Assembly: GCF_007673095.1 (NCBI RefSeq)
Contig: NZ_VDYZ01000011.1
Coordinates: 91,568-155,567, forward strand
DNA: 64,000 bases
DNA from: Corynebacterium glyciniphilum AJ 3170
GTDB taxonomy: Bacteria > Actinomycetota > Actinomycetes > Mycobacteriales > Mycobacteriaceae
Reading direction: 5' to 3'
Below the pieces are notes generated by a model. The model did no database searches. It saw only the letters and a program-made list of their open reading frames with translations, and was not told the DNA's origin. This document shows positions 1 through 8,090 of the stretch, in pieces. Both the position numbers and the translations under genes were made by a program. Position 1 is the first letter of the stretch. Every line of letters begins with the position of its first letter.

Positions 1-606
1 GACCTGGCCCGCTCGGCGGGAGCGTTCCTGGTCACCGTCGCCCTCGGGTGGGTGATGCGCCCGTCGGAGTCGCTGTTCTACTGGACCGAGGAGTTCTTCA
101 AGGGTGACCGGGGCGGCCCGCCGGACTTCAACGCCAACCAGGCGATCACCGGGCTGATCGCCAAGGCCGGTGTCGACGGTGATCTGGCCCAGACCGTGAT
201 GATTCCGGGGCTGCTGGTCGTGGCGGTTCTGTCCGGATGGGCCGCCTGGCGGCTGGTCCGTGCCGGGCGTCCGGTCACCACGCTGTTGCTGATGATCCTG
301 GCGGTGAGCATCTCGGCGCCGGTGGCGGTGACGCACCACTGGACGGGGATCATCGTCGCGGTGGGGTTGCTGGTGTCGCTGATCCTGGGTCGGGACGGGG
401 AGCCGCGGGACCGGTTGAGCCTGGTGGCGGTCTCGGTGCTGCTCGTGGCGAACCTGCTGCCGGACGGTTTCATCGACCGCCATGAGCCGCTCTACCGGAT
501 GTTCGAGGGCAACTGGCTGCTGGAGAACGTGCAGGGGATCGCCGGCATCATCTGCTTCGTCCTGCTGCTCGTGGTCGCGCGCCGGAGCACCCCGGTGGCC
601 GAATAA
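1..606 (+). CDS. GT87-family mannosyltransferase, C-terminal part
   Basis: The reading frame is open from the first base of the window, so the 5' end is missing; about 201 residues remain. The visible part has several hydrophobic membrane segments (a leucine/valine-rich pair in the middle and another at the C-terminus) and a NQAITGLI motif. That motif matches the NQS/NQA-type loop of GT87 (DUF2029) polyprenyl-phosphate-mannose-dependent alpha-1,2-mannosyltransferases, which act on lipoglycans or arabinan on the outer face of the membrane. The gene ends in TAA. The family call rests on that motif and on topology; which glycan it modifies cannot be told from the fragment. Confidence 0.62.
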   Translation, partial: DLARSAGAFLVTVALGWVMRPSESLFYWTEEFFKGDRGGPPDFNANQAITGLIAKAGVDGDLAQTVMIPGLLVVAVLSGWAAWRLVRAGRPVTTLLLMILAVSISAPVAVTHHWTGIIVAVGLLVSLILGRDGEPRDRLSLVAVSVLLVANLLPDGFIDRHEPLYRMFEGNWLLENVQGIAGIICFVLLLVVARRSTPVAE

Positions 607-669
607 CACCCCTGTCGTTCCGCCCCTTAGTATGTGAGTCGTAACAACCACACCAGACTCAGGGGTCAC

Positions 670-1671
670 ATGAGGTTCATCGGGCGACCGGTCGCCGTCG
701 TACTCGCCACCGCAGCTGCGCTCGTTCTGTCGTCCTGCGGGGACACCGGGGATGGTGGGAGCGCCGGGAACACCGCGACCGGGGCGTCCAGCGCCACGAC
801 GGCGGCCCTGCACTCGACCGGACAGGAAGCTGTGGCCACCGGCGAAAACGGGGAGGGCGGGGACCCGCAGCCCGCGCCCGGGCACACGGACCCGGCGGTG
901 CAGGACGCGGTCACGACCCTGGCGACGCTGGAGGTCAAGGGGCGGGCGCCGAAGACCGGCTACAGCCGTGATGAATTCGGCCAGCGGTGGAAGGACACCG
1001 ACCGCAACGGATGCGACCAGCGTAACGACGTCCTGGCCAGGGACATGTCCGACGTGCACCGTGAAGGGCCGTGCAAGGTCCTCACCGGGTCCCTGGACGA
1101 TCCCTACACCGCCATGACGATCAACTTCGTCCGCGGGCAGGACACCAGCACAGACGTGCACATCGACCATGTCGTCGCGCTGTCCGACGCCTGGCAGAAG
1201 GGCGCCCAGCAGCTCAGTGCTGAGCGACGCGAAGAACTCGCCAACGACCACCTCAACCTCCTCGCCGTCGACGGTCCGGCGAACATGCAGAAAGGCGACG
1301 GGGACGCCGCCACGTGGCTGCCGGCGAACCGGCCGTTCCGCTGCAGCTACGTGTCCACCCAGGTGCAGGTCAAGGCGAAGTATGAGTTGTGGGTGACGGC
1401 GGCTGAGCGGGACGCCATCGCCCGTGAGCTGGAGAAGTGCGGGGCGGACGGGATCGCCCCGGTCGACGAGGTGCCGGCGCCGGTGGTTGAGCCTGAACCG
1501 GCTCCCGAACCAGAACCTGAGCCCGCTGTCCCCGCCGCGGAACAGGGCGGGGACGTCTACTACGAGAACTGCACCGCGGCCCGCGCGGCGGGTGTGGCAC
1601 CGCTGCTGCGTGGCGAGCCCGGGTACCGGCCGCAGATGGACGGCGACAATGACGGTGTCGCCTGCGAGTGA
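670..1671 (+). CDS. Secreted HNH (DUF1524/GmrSD-type) nuclease lipoprotein with excalibur domain
   Basis: A 333-residue exported protein. The N-terminus has a basic stretch, a hydrophobic core and the lipobox LSSC around residue 23, so it is likely a lipoprotein. The middle carries the DUF1524 HNH signature IDHVVALSDAW and the downstream NLLAVDGPANMQKGD block, with His and Asn as the expected metal/catalytic residues. A Pro/Glu-rich linker leads to a C-terminal excalibur calcium-binding domain with the DGDNDGVACE loop. I chose ATG 670 because AGGGG lies five bases upstream. A GTG at 634 is in frame, but it overlaps a likely -10 (TAGTAT, 629-634). Role inferred: extracellular DNA degradation for nutrition or competition. 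Confidence 0.82.
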   Translation: MRFIGRPVAVVLATAAALVLSSCGDTGDGGSAGNTATGASSATTAALHSTGQEAVATGENGEGGDPQPAPGHTDPAVQDAVTTLATLEVKGRAPKTGYSRDEFGQRWKDTDRNGCDQRNDVLARDMSDVHREGPCKVLTGSLDDPYTAMTINFVRGQDTSTDVHIDHVVALSDAWQKGAQQLSAERREELANDHLNLLAVDGPANMQKGDGDAATWLPANRPFRCSYVSTQVQVKAKYELWVTAAERDAIARELEKCGADGIAPVDEVPAPVVEPEPAPEPEPEPAVPAAEQGGDVYYENCTAARAAGVAPLLRGEPGYRPQMDGDNDGVACE

Positions 1672-1673
1672 GT

Positions 1674-2486
1674 CTAGAGCAGCTGCCAGGCGGCCGCGGC
1701 GGCTAGCGCGCCGACGGCGTTGAGCGCCCAGTGCAGTCCGATGGGTGCGATCACGCTACCGGTGTGATGCCGCAACCAGGTCAACCCGGCGCCCGCGGCG
1801 GCGGTGGCGACCACTGCGGCGCCCACGCCCGTCCACTGGGCCGCTGTCCCGGACCCCAGGAATGCGGTGAGCCCGGCGTTGCTCGCCGTCAGATTCAGTG
1901 AGCTGGCGATGTGCCACAGGCCGAAGAGCAGGGAACTGCCGATGAACACCAGCTTCGTCCCGCCCATACGCGCCAGGGTGCCGTGCAGTACGCCGCGGAA
2001 TGCCAGCTCCTCCGGTAGGACGGTCTGCAGGGGGATGATGACCAGGGCGGCGATGAGAGCTGTGCGCAGGCTCGCGTAGGACTCGTTGAAGAAGAACTCC
2101 CTGGTGAAAGGCAGAGCAACCGCAATGCCGACACCCACGACGACCAGGGCGGCCGCGCCGAGACCGTAGAGGAGACCACGGCCGTGGGTGTGGCGCCCCA
2201 GTCCGAGGTCACGCCAGGTCATACCGTTCGCACGCGCGATGACCAGGAGGATTGCGACGCCGACGGGCACGGTTGTGGCAACGGCGGCCAGTTGCGAGAA
2301 GTGCGCGGTGACGTTGATCACCGCCAGGGCAGTGATGACCGCGATGACATTGAGGACGTCGCGTGTGCGGATGCGTCCGGGCGAGACCGCCGCAGTGGTG
2401 GCGGTGGTGGCGGTGGTGGCGGTGGTGGCGGTGCGACGCCGGCGCAGGAAGGAAGACGGGGTGAAACGTGTGGTGGTCAGGCTCAT
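1674..2486 (-). CDS. CPBP-family intramembrane metalloprotease
   Basis: 270 residues with about eight hydrophobic segments. The three Abi/CPBP (Rce1-like) motifs are present: EELAFRG (EExxxR), FGLWHI (FxxxH) and HWALN (HxxxN), which together form the glutamate/histidine metal site. Members cleave membrane-bound substrates or process peptides; the substrate here is unknown. The N-terminal tail before the first helix contains a Thr-Thr-Ala run encoded by a 9-bp tandem repeat. The stop lies two bases from the stop of the convergent nuclease gene, so the two transcripts meet tail to tail with no room for a separate terminator. Confidence 0.85.
   Translation of the reverse strand: MSLTTTRFTPSSFLRRRRTATTATTATTATTAAVSPGRIRTRDVLNVIAVITALAVINVTAHFSQLAAVATTVPVGVAILLVIARANGMTWRDLGLGRHTHGRGLLYGLGAAALVVVGVGIAVALPFTREFFFNESYASLRTALIAALVIIPLQTVLPEELAFRGVLHGTLARMGGTKLVFIGSSLLFGLWHIASSLNLTASNAGLTAFLGSGTAAQWTGVGAAVVATAAAGAGLTWLRHHTGSVIAPIGLHWALNAVGALAAAAAWQLL
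2394..2433 (+). repeat. 9-bp tandem repeat (GCGGTGGTG), about 4.4 copies
   Basis: Direct reading shows GCGGTGGTG repeated end to end without a mismatch except in the first partial unit. It lies inside the 5' part of the CPBP protease gene and encodes a Thr-Thr-Ala run on the minus strand. The unit length is a multiple of three, so copy-number change would lengthen or shorten the cytoplasmic tail rather than break the frame. Confidence 0.9.
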
Positions 2487-2670
2487 TGCTGTTCCACGTT
2501 AGACGGGCGGCGGCCCCGGTCGCGAGTTCACGGACGGTACAGGGCACGATCGACATGGACTCCAGACGCGACTGCCAGCAAACGTCCAGGAATGCTGTGA
2601 TCTGTTCAACGTGACGGGGCGGGAATGGATTTCGGGACCCGTGACGTTAAAGTATGGACACAACAGATAG

Positions 2671-2684
2671 ACAGATAAGTCTGT
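2671..2684. promoter_or_regulatory. Inverted repeat ACAGA-TAAG-TCTGT upstream of symporter gene
   Basis: A perfect 5-bp inverted repeat with a 4-bp centre, 80 bases before the symporter start. The related palindrome ACAGATCTGT lies upstream of the peptide ABC operon (28607-28616). A shared regulator is possible but the spacing of the half-sites differs, so this is only a candidate operator. Confidence 0.35.
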
Positions 2685-2763
2685 TCGGCTCCGTTCACCG
2701 ACGAGGCCGGTACAGAAGCAGGGTGCTCACCATGCAGGGGCCCAGAGAGTCAGGTACACGCGT

Positions 2764-4206
2764 ATGTCGACAACACAGGAACACCGGACCAGCCGTATCC
2801 CCGGCTGGCTCACCGGGTTCGGAGCGCAGGTCATCGCCGGCCTCGTCATCGGGCTGATCCTCGGGTTCATCGCCCGCGCCCAGGGAGCGGACCTCCCCGA
2901 GGACGACCAGAGCTGGCTCGGCACCCTCCTCGACGAGGTCGGTTCCACCTACGTCACACTGCTGAAGCTGATGATCCCACCGTTGATCATCGCCGCGGTG
3001 ATCACCTCGGTGGCGAACCTGCGCAAGGTCGCCAACGCCGCACGGCTGGCCGCCAGCACACTGATCTGGTTCGCGATCACCGCGTTCTTCTCCGTGCTCG
3101 TCGGTATCGGCGTCGGGCTCGTGATGAAGCCCGGGGAGGGCACCTCGGTGGACGCCTCAAGTGCCGCCGAGCCGTCCAGCTCCGGCTCGTGGCTAGGGTT
3201 CCTCGAGTCCATCGTCCCGGACAACATCCTGGGACTCGCCGCCTCCGCCAACTCGGACGGGGACATCGGACTGAGCTTCAACGTGCTGCAGCTGCTGGTC
3301 ATCTCCATCGTGCTGGGTGTGGCCGCGGTGAAGGCCGGCAAGTCCGCCGAGCCGTTCCTGGCAGTCACGGAGTCGCTGCTCACCGTGGTGCAGAAGGTGC
3401 TGTGGTGGATCATCCGTCTCGCCCCGATCGGCACCGGCGCACTGATCGGTCACGCCGTCTCCGACTACGGGTGGGACGCCCTGGGGTCTCTCGGCAAGTT
3501 CGTGCTCGCCATCTACATCGGCCTGGCGATCGTCATGCTGGTCATCTACCCGGCCGTCCTCGCGTTCAACGGCCTGCCTGTGGTCGGCTTCTTCCGCCGG
3601 GTATGGCCGGTGACGTCTCTCGGGTTCATCACCCGCTCCTCGATGGGCGTGATGCCGGTGACCCAGCGCGTCACGGAACGTTCCATGGGAGTTCCCACCG
3701 AGTATGCGTCCTTCGCCGTGCCGTTGGGTGCGACGACGAAGATGGACGGGTGCGCCGCGGTCTACCCGGCGATCGCCGCCCTGTTCGTCGCCCAGTTCTA
3801 CGGCATCAACCTCGGCTTCACCGACTACCTGCTGATCATCTTCGTGTCCGTGATCGGTTCGGCCGCCACGGCAGGTACTACCGGCGCCACCGTGATGCTC
3901 ACCTTGACGCTGTCGACGCTGGGCCTGCCGCTCGCCGGTGTGGGCCTGCTGCTCGCCATCGAGCCGATCATCGACATGGGGCGCACCGCCGTGAACGTCA
4001 CCGGACAGTCGTTGGCTGCGACGGTCGTCGCCAAGCGGGCCGGGATCTGGGACCGGGAGATCTGGGACGCCGCGCAGGAAGGCGGATTCGAAAGTGCCGC
4101 CGGGGAGGACAGCCACCGGGCGCACCTGCCCGAGGATTCGGAGGACGCAGAGGCTTCTGAGGGTACTGAGGTTTCCGAGCGCACCGGGTCCACCGTACGC
4201 GGCTGA
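2764..4206 (+). CDS. SDF-family dicarboxylate/amino acid:cation symporter
   Basis: 480 residues of the DAACS/SDF family (GltP/DctA-like), which import dicarboxylates or acidic/neutral amino acids with H+ or Na+. Visible features are multiple hydrophobic segments, the serine-containing re-entrant region SSMGVMPVTQR, the GATTKMDGCA loop corresponding to HP1/TM7, and a late DMGRTAVNVTG segment that matches the substrate and cation-binding TM8. The last ~50 residues form an acidic, Ser/Glu-rich cytoplasmic tail. Start ATG 2764 precedes the first basic/hydrophobic segment; no strong ribosome site is seen. Substrate cannot be assigned. A strong hairpin follows the stop. Confidence 0.85.
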   Translation: MSTTQEHRTSRIPGWLTGFGAQVIAGLVIGLILGFIARAQGADLPEDDQSWLGTLLDEVGSTYVTLLKLMIPPLIIAAVITSVANLRKVANAARLAASTLIWFAITAFFSVLVGIGVGLVMKPGEGTSVDASSAAEPSSSGSWLGFLESIVPDNILGLAASANSDGDIGLSFNVLQLLVISIVLGVAAVKAGKSAEPFLAVTESLLTVVQKVLWWIIRLAPIGTGALIGHAVSDYGWDALGSLGKFVLAIYIGLAIVMLVIYPAVLAFNGLPVVGFFRRVWPVTSLGFITRSSMGVMPVTQRVTERSMGVPTEYASFAVPLGATTKMDGCAAVYPAIAALFVAQFYGINLGFTDYLLIIFVSVIGSAATAGTTGATVMLTLTLSTLGLPLAGVGLLLAIEPIIDMGRTAVNVTGQSLAATVVAKRAGIWDREIWDAAQEGGFESAAGEDSHRAHLPEDSEDAEASEGTEVSERTGSTVRG

Positions 4207-4225
4207 CTGACCACGCCCACCGCAT

Positions 4226-4276
4226 CTTGAGCCCTCAGGTCGCTGATCACCCCGATCGGTGACCTGAGGGCTCAAG
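4226..4276. terminator. Long hairpin between convergent genes
   Basis: Perfect 16-bp arms (4226-4241 and 4261-4276) with further GATC pairing in the loop. It lies between the symporter stop and the convergent carboxylesterase stop, so it can terminate transcription from both sides. No T-run follows, as is common in actinobacteria. Confidence 0.8.
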
Positions 4277-4327
4277 CCGGCACAGGGGGATGCGGACCAC
4301 GGGGAAATGGGGCAGGGGGAACGGCCG

Positions 4328-5854
4328 TTACCCGGTCAGCCGGACCTGCGACCAGGCTTCACGGAGTTCCGGGACAGGGTCGGCGACCGTCTGCTCCCCG
4401 GCGTCGAAGATCTGCGTGGCGAAACCGTCCTGGTAGGGCGCCCACCCCGGATCGCCACGGTGGATGAACTCACGCCACCGCTGCTGCATCACCGTGGTCG
4501 TCGCCGCCATCCGGTCCCGCCCGCCCAGGGCCAGTGCGCCGGGGCCACGCCCGGAGTCGTAGCGTCCGAAGAGGATCGGCAGGTCCAGGGCGTGGGTGGC
4601 CCCGATCCCCGAGACATTCAGGGACGGGGTGGACAGGTCCAGCCGGTACATCCACGCGCGGCCTGACGGGTGCTGGTCGGCCAGCCGCATCGACGGGGCG
4701 GTGAACAGGGCATCGCCGATGAAACGTCCGGCGTCCCCGCGGCGTCGCCCGTCGGAGTAGAACGTCGACAGGATGTCCGGGGCGCGGTCGCTGTCGATGA
4801 GGGAGGCGAAGCTCCGCGTCTGTCCCTGCAGGGTGCGCCGGGACACGCGGTTCCAGCGCATCAGCACGTACTCGTCGAGATTGGTGCCGATGAGCAGCGG
4901 GACGTCCAGTTGCGATCCCGGTTCGAGCGGGTGTCGAGGCAGGAGGTCGTCGATCACCGGGGCGAAGGCGCCGGAGATCCCTGAGACACCCCAGGAGGCG
5001 GCGTTGAGCTTCTCGGTCAGCCAGGCAAGATCCTGGTGCGGGGCGCCCACCGGATCCGTGTCGGTGCGTTCGCTGAGAAGTTCCAGCGCGGTGTTGCCGA
5101 GTTGCCGGGCCTGGTCGGGGGAGTGGACCATGGCGGCGGCCGGGGACTGGGCGATGAACCCCGCGACCAGCCCGTCCATGCGCGGTGACGCGCTCAGCGC
5201 GGTCACCATGGCACCGCCGCTGGATTCCCCCATGACGGTGATACGGGACGGGTCCCCGCCGAAAGTGCGGGCGTTGGCGTGCACCCACTCGACGGCGGTG
5301 ATGATGTCCGAGAGCCCGGTATTGGTGTCGAACCGGTCGGCGTCGAGGGCGTCGGCGTGTCCCAGGGCGAGTTGGCCGAGGACGCCGACGCGGTAGTTCA
5401 CGGCGACGTATACGGCGTCGGTCGCGGCGGCGAAGTACTCGCCGGAGAGCAGGGGCTCGCGGGCGGAACCGTGGATGTTGGAGCCCCCGTGCAGGTACAC
5501 GACGACGGGGCGGTTCGCCTCCTCGTCGATGACTCCGCCGGAGCCCGGCGTGGTCCCGCTGCGGGGGACGACCACGTTGAGCCAGAGGCAGTCCTCGGAG
5601 CCGATCCACCCGTGACGTGTATCGCGCCACTGACTGCAGTATTCCCCGGGACGGTCGGCGACGAGGGTGCCGTCCCAGGGGGTTTTCGGGACGGCCCGAC
5701 GGAAGCGACGGGGGCCGACAGGGGGTTCGGCGTAGGGGACACCGCGAAAGGCCACGCCGTGGTTCACGGCGTGGCCTCGGAGGTCGCCGGTGGTCGTGGT
5801 CACGGTCCACCGGTCGGCGACGGATGTGCGGAGCGTGTGCGGTCCCAGATGCAT
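4328..5854 (-). CDS. Type-B carboxylesterase/lipase
   Basis: 508 residues, the usual size of type-B carboxylesterases. The N-terminal GVPYAEPPVGPRRF block is the family hallmark, YLHGGSN forms the oxyanion hole and GESSGGA holds the nucleophilic serine; a later Glu/Asp and a His complete the alpha/beta-hydrolase triad. It hydrolyses carboxylic esters in the cytoplasm, as no signal peptide is seen. The start at 5854 is preceded by TAAGCT and exactly seven bases, which fits a leaderless transcript, so it may have its own promoter although it follows the rubredoxin reductase by only 17 bases. In context it could process esters or wax made from alkane oxidation products; that is inference. Confidence 0.85.
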   Translation of the reverse strand: MHLGPHTLRTSVADRWTVTTTTGDLRGHAVNHGVAFRGVPYAEPPVGPRRFRRAVPKTPWDGTLVADRPGEYCSQWRDTRHGWIGSEDCLWLNVVVPRSGTTPGSGGVIDEEANRPVVVYLHGGSNIHGSAREPLLSGEYFAAATDAVYVAVNYRVGVLGQLALGHADALDADRFDTNTGLSDIITAVEWVHANARTFGGDPSRITVMGESSGGAMVTALSASPRMDGLVAGFIAQSPAAAMVHSPDQARQLGNTALELLSERTDTDPVGAPHQDLAWLTEKLNAASWGVSGISGAFAPVIDDLLPRHPLEPGSQLDVPLLIGTNLDEYVLMRWNRVSRRTLQGQTRSFASLIDSDRAPDILSTFYSDGRRRGDAGRFIGDALFTAPSMRLADQHPSGRAWMYRLDLSTPSLNVSGIGATHALDLPILFGRYDSGRGPGALALGGRDRMAATTTVMQQRWREFIHRGDPGWAPYQDGFATQIFDAGEQTVADPVPELREAWSQVRLTG

Positions 5855-5871
5855 GGGGACCAGCTTATCCC

Positions 5872-7146
5872 TCAGGTGGAGGGGATGAGCGCCCCGTCGG
5901 TGAAGAACTCTGACTCGACCTCGGTCAGGGTCATACCCAGTGCATTCTTCGCCTTTCGGACGACGGGGCTGCGTCCCACGGTGGTGACACCGGAGACGAC
6001 GGACTCCCCGCCGGAGCGGGACTCCAGGCTGAAGACCACGAGTTCATCGTCATCACTGACCAGGACCAGTTCGTGGTCGGACGGGTGGCTGGAGGGGCCG
6101 GGCTGGCCACTCTGCACCGGTCGTCCCGTGGCGCCGACCAGGTTCAGCATGAGACCGTACTGACGTGACCAGCCTTTCGGCGGGCTGAGCAGGAACCGGT
6201 CCGCTTCCTGACCGGCCATGGTCAGCCCGACGATGCCACCCAGCAGACGGGCGGAACCTTCGTCCTCGGGGAGGGTGACTGTCCCGTCCTCCGCCCGGAT
6301 CTCGACGCAGTCGCCTGCGGCCCAGACACCGGGGACGGAGGTGCGACCGTACTCGTCGATGATGATCCCACGACCGACCTCCAGTCCGGCGGAGCGGGCC
6401 AGCGAGATGTCGCGGTCGAGTCCGACGGAGACGACCATGACCGCCGGGTCGAGTTCAGCGACGGTGTCGTTGATCTCCTCGTCGGACAGTCCGCACCGGA
6501 TGTCGATGCCGTGGGCGGTGTGTTTGCCCCGCAACCAGCCGGCCGCAGCGGCGGGCAGGATACGGCGGCAGATGTCGTCCTGCGCCTCCAGCACGGTGAT
6601 GGTGGCCTCGGTCAGCGTCGACGCCCCCGCTGCTGCCTCAAGTCCGAGGATGCCGGCGCCGATGATGACGACGTTGTCCTCGGCGCTCAGCGCGGCGAGG
6701 GAGTCACGCAGGGATGTCGAGTGCTCCGGGGTGCGGATGTAGTGGACGTCGCGGCCCTTGAGCCACGGGGCGTCGAGGTGGCGTGGAGACGCCCCGGTAG
6801 CGAAGATCAACTGGTCCCAGGAGTACTGCTCACCGTTGACCGTGATGGTGCGGTCGGCGGTGTCCACCGCAGTGACCTCACTGGACAGGTGCAGCTCAAC
6901 ATCCACATTGTCGGATCCGTCGAACACGGCGCCCGGCAGGGAGACGTCCTCGGGGCCCTTACCGTCGATGAGAATGTCCTTGTTCACGGACGGGCGACGG
7001 TAGGGGCGGTGGGATTCCCGCGTGAAGATGTCCACGGTGGTGGGGCCGACGGTGTCCCCGGCCGCAGCGAGGAAGGCCTTGAGCGCCGAGTGGGCGGCCA
7101 CACCGCCGCCGATGACGGCGATGCGCTGGTGGTCGGCTTGAGTCAT
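5872..7146 (-). CDS. Rubredoxin reductase (FAD-dependent NAD(P)H oxidoreductase)
   Basis: 424 residues of the FAD/NAD(P)-binding pyridine nucleotide-disulfide oxidoreductase fold: N-terminal FAD site VIGGGVAAHSA, a central NAD(P) site IIGAGILGLEAA and the second FAD motif VWAAGDCVE. It passes electrons from NAD(P)H to rubredoxin for the alkane hydroxylase. ATG 7146 is preferred because AGGA lies a suitable distance upstream and the GG-motif then begins near residue 9; an ATG at 7191 would add 15 residues with no ribosome site. It is the last electron-transfer gene of the alkB operon. Confidence 0.85.
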   Translation of the reverse strand: MTQADHQRIAVIGGGVAAHSALKAFLAAAGDTVGPTTVDIFTRESHRPYRRPSVNKDILIDGKGPEDVSLPGAVFDGSDNVDVELHLSSEVTAVDTADRTITVNGEQYSWDQLIFATGASPRHLDAPWLKGRDVHYIRTPEHSTSLRDSLAALSAEDNVVIIGAGILGLEAAAGASTLTEATITVLEAQDDICRRILPAAAAGWLRGKHTAHGIDIRCGLSDEEINDTVAELDPAVMVVSVGLDRDISLARSAGLEVGRGIIIDEYGRTSVPGVWAAGDCVEIRAEDGTVTLPEDEGSARLLGGIVGLTMAGQEADRFLLSPPKGWSRQYGLMLNLVGATGRPVQSGQPGPSSHPSDHELVLVSDDDELVVFSLESRSGGESVVSGVTTVGRSPVVRKAKNALGMTLTEVESEFFTDGALIPST

Positions 7147-7191
7147 GTGCTGATCCTGTCTGTTCTGGTCTGTGGCGGTCGGACGCGGCAT

Positions 7192-7374
7192 CTACTTGCG
7201 GCTGATCTGGACCATCTCGAAGTCGGCCTTCGCAGCTCCGCAGTCCGGGCATTCCCAGTCGTCGGGGATGTCGGCCCAGAGCGTGCCCGGGGGGAAGCCC
7301 TCCGCCGGGTCGCCTTCCGCTTCGTCGTAGATGTACCCGCACTGCAGGCATTCGTAGACTTTGTAGTCGTCCAT
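7192..7374 (-). CDS. Rubredoxin 2
   Basis: A 60-residue rubredoxin. The iron site is given by CLQCGY and CPDCGA, four cysteines in two CxxC knuckles, with the aromatic/proline core [12 protein letters not shown] between them. It shuttles electrons from the reductase to AlkB. ATG 7374 is chosen because AAAGGAG lies directly upstream; an in-frame ATG at 7425 would add a poorly conserved 17-residue extension. It resembles the AlkG2-type electron-transfer rubredoxins more closely than its upstream neighbour does, judged by its CxxCGY and CPDCGA knuckles. Confidence 0.92.
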   Translation of the reverse strand: MDDYKVYECLQCGYIYDEAEGDPAEGFPPGTLWADIPDDWECPDCGAAKADFEMVQISRK

Positions 7375-7425
7375 GGTGAGCTCCTTTCCTGAGCTGGTTG
7401 ACGGTGACGCCGTTGCTGCGGTCAT

Positions 7426-7602
7426 CTAGCTGACCTTGTCGAAGTCGACCTTGTCGCGGACGCCGCAGTCCGGGCAGAACCAGTCCTCGGGGACCTCGGC
7501 GTCCCAGTCGAAACCGGGCTTGAATCCTTCAGCATCGTCGCCTTTGTCGGTGTCGACTCGGTAGTCACACAGGGGGCACTGGTACACAGCCACAGTGGTC
7601 AC
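7426..7602 (-). CDS. Rubredoxin 1
   Basis: A 58-residue rubredoxin. It has CPLCDY and CPDCGV knuckles for the single iron and the FDWDAEVPEDWFC core. The first knuckle has Asp-Tyr in place of the Gly-Tyr common in electron-transfer rubredoxins, a pattern seen in AlkG1-type proteins, so the two neighbouring rubredoxins may not be interchangeable. GTG 7602 follows AAAGGA closely; GTG 7593 is the alternative start. The stop TAG lies directly before an in-frame ATG (7425) of the second rubredoxin. Two rubredoxins side by side behind alkB is the classical Rhodococcus-type arrangement. Confidence 0.88.
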   Translation of the reverse strand: MTTVAVYQCPLCDYRVDTDKGDDAEGFKPGFDWDAEVPEDWFCPDCGVRDKVDFDKVS

Positions 7603-7642
7603 CCGTCCTTTCTCTTCTCTGTTGTCGTCATGGTGCAGTCGT

Positions 7643-7669
7643 GGCCGGCGTGCGGGTCACACGCCGGCC
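7643..7669. terminator. Intra-operon hairpin between membrane-protein gene and rubredoxins
   Basis: Perfect 10-bp GC-rich arms (7643-7652, 7660-7669) around a 7-base loop, in the 99-base gap between the small membrane protein stop and the first rubredoxin start. No T-run follows on the minus strand. It may attenuate or process the operon mRNA, giving different levels of alkB and of the electron-transfer genes. Confidence 0.6.
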
Positions 7670-7701
7670 GTGGCGGACGGGTCCGCCGGGCAGTCAAGCC
7701 G

Positions 7702-8088
7702 TCAGGCAGTGGGGGCGGGGCCTGCGGCTCCGCCGGCGCCGGCGGCGTAGTCGATGGGCTTGCGGTTCTTCGGGCGCGGGATCACGTGCGTCGAAGGCAC
7801 CCCGGGTCCGCGGTAGATGCCGACGATGCCAGGGAAAAGGAAAAACAGGGAGATCAGGATCAACCAGGGTGCGACGGCCTCGACATACGGGGTGCCGAAG
7901 GCGCCGAAGATACCCAGTGCGAGCGCGGCCGCGCCGACTACGCAGGATGCGGTGCACAGCAGGTAGTGCATCTTCGGGTTCGTCATCTTCTGCGGAGGCG
8001 CCTGGTTCTCGGGAATGTCGGCGCCACCGGTGGAGCGCAGTGCCTCCAGATCAGAGGGCTGCTTGTTCGGTTGAGCTGTCGATGTCAT
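7702..8088 (-). CDS. Small two-helix membrane protein of the alkB operon, function unknown
   Basis: 128 residues. A polar N-terminal ~45 residues is followed by two hydrophobic segments (roughly 48-70 and 77-102) and a Pro/Lys then Gly/Ala-rich tail, so it is probably an integral membrane protein with both ends on the same side. I recognise no family. ATG 8088 has GAAGGAGT upstream and lies two bases beyond the alkB stop, so it is co-translated with alkB. Its position between alkB and the rubredoxins suggests a role with the hydroxylase: assembly, substrate access or transport. That role is inferred only from location. Confidence 0.75.
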   Translation of the reverse strand: MTSTAQPNKQPSDLEALRSTGGADIPENQAPPQKMTNPKMHYLLCTASCVVGAAALALGIFGAFGTPYVEAVAPWLILISLFFLFPGIVGIYRGPGVPSTHVIPRPKNRKPIDYAAGAGGAAGPAPTA

Positions 8089-8090
8089 GG

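Noticed and set aside
3193..4275. 360-residue open frame on the minus strand
   Set aside because: It lies wholly opposite the symporter gene and consists of low-complexity Arg/Gly/His-rich sequence typical of a GC-driven shadow.
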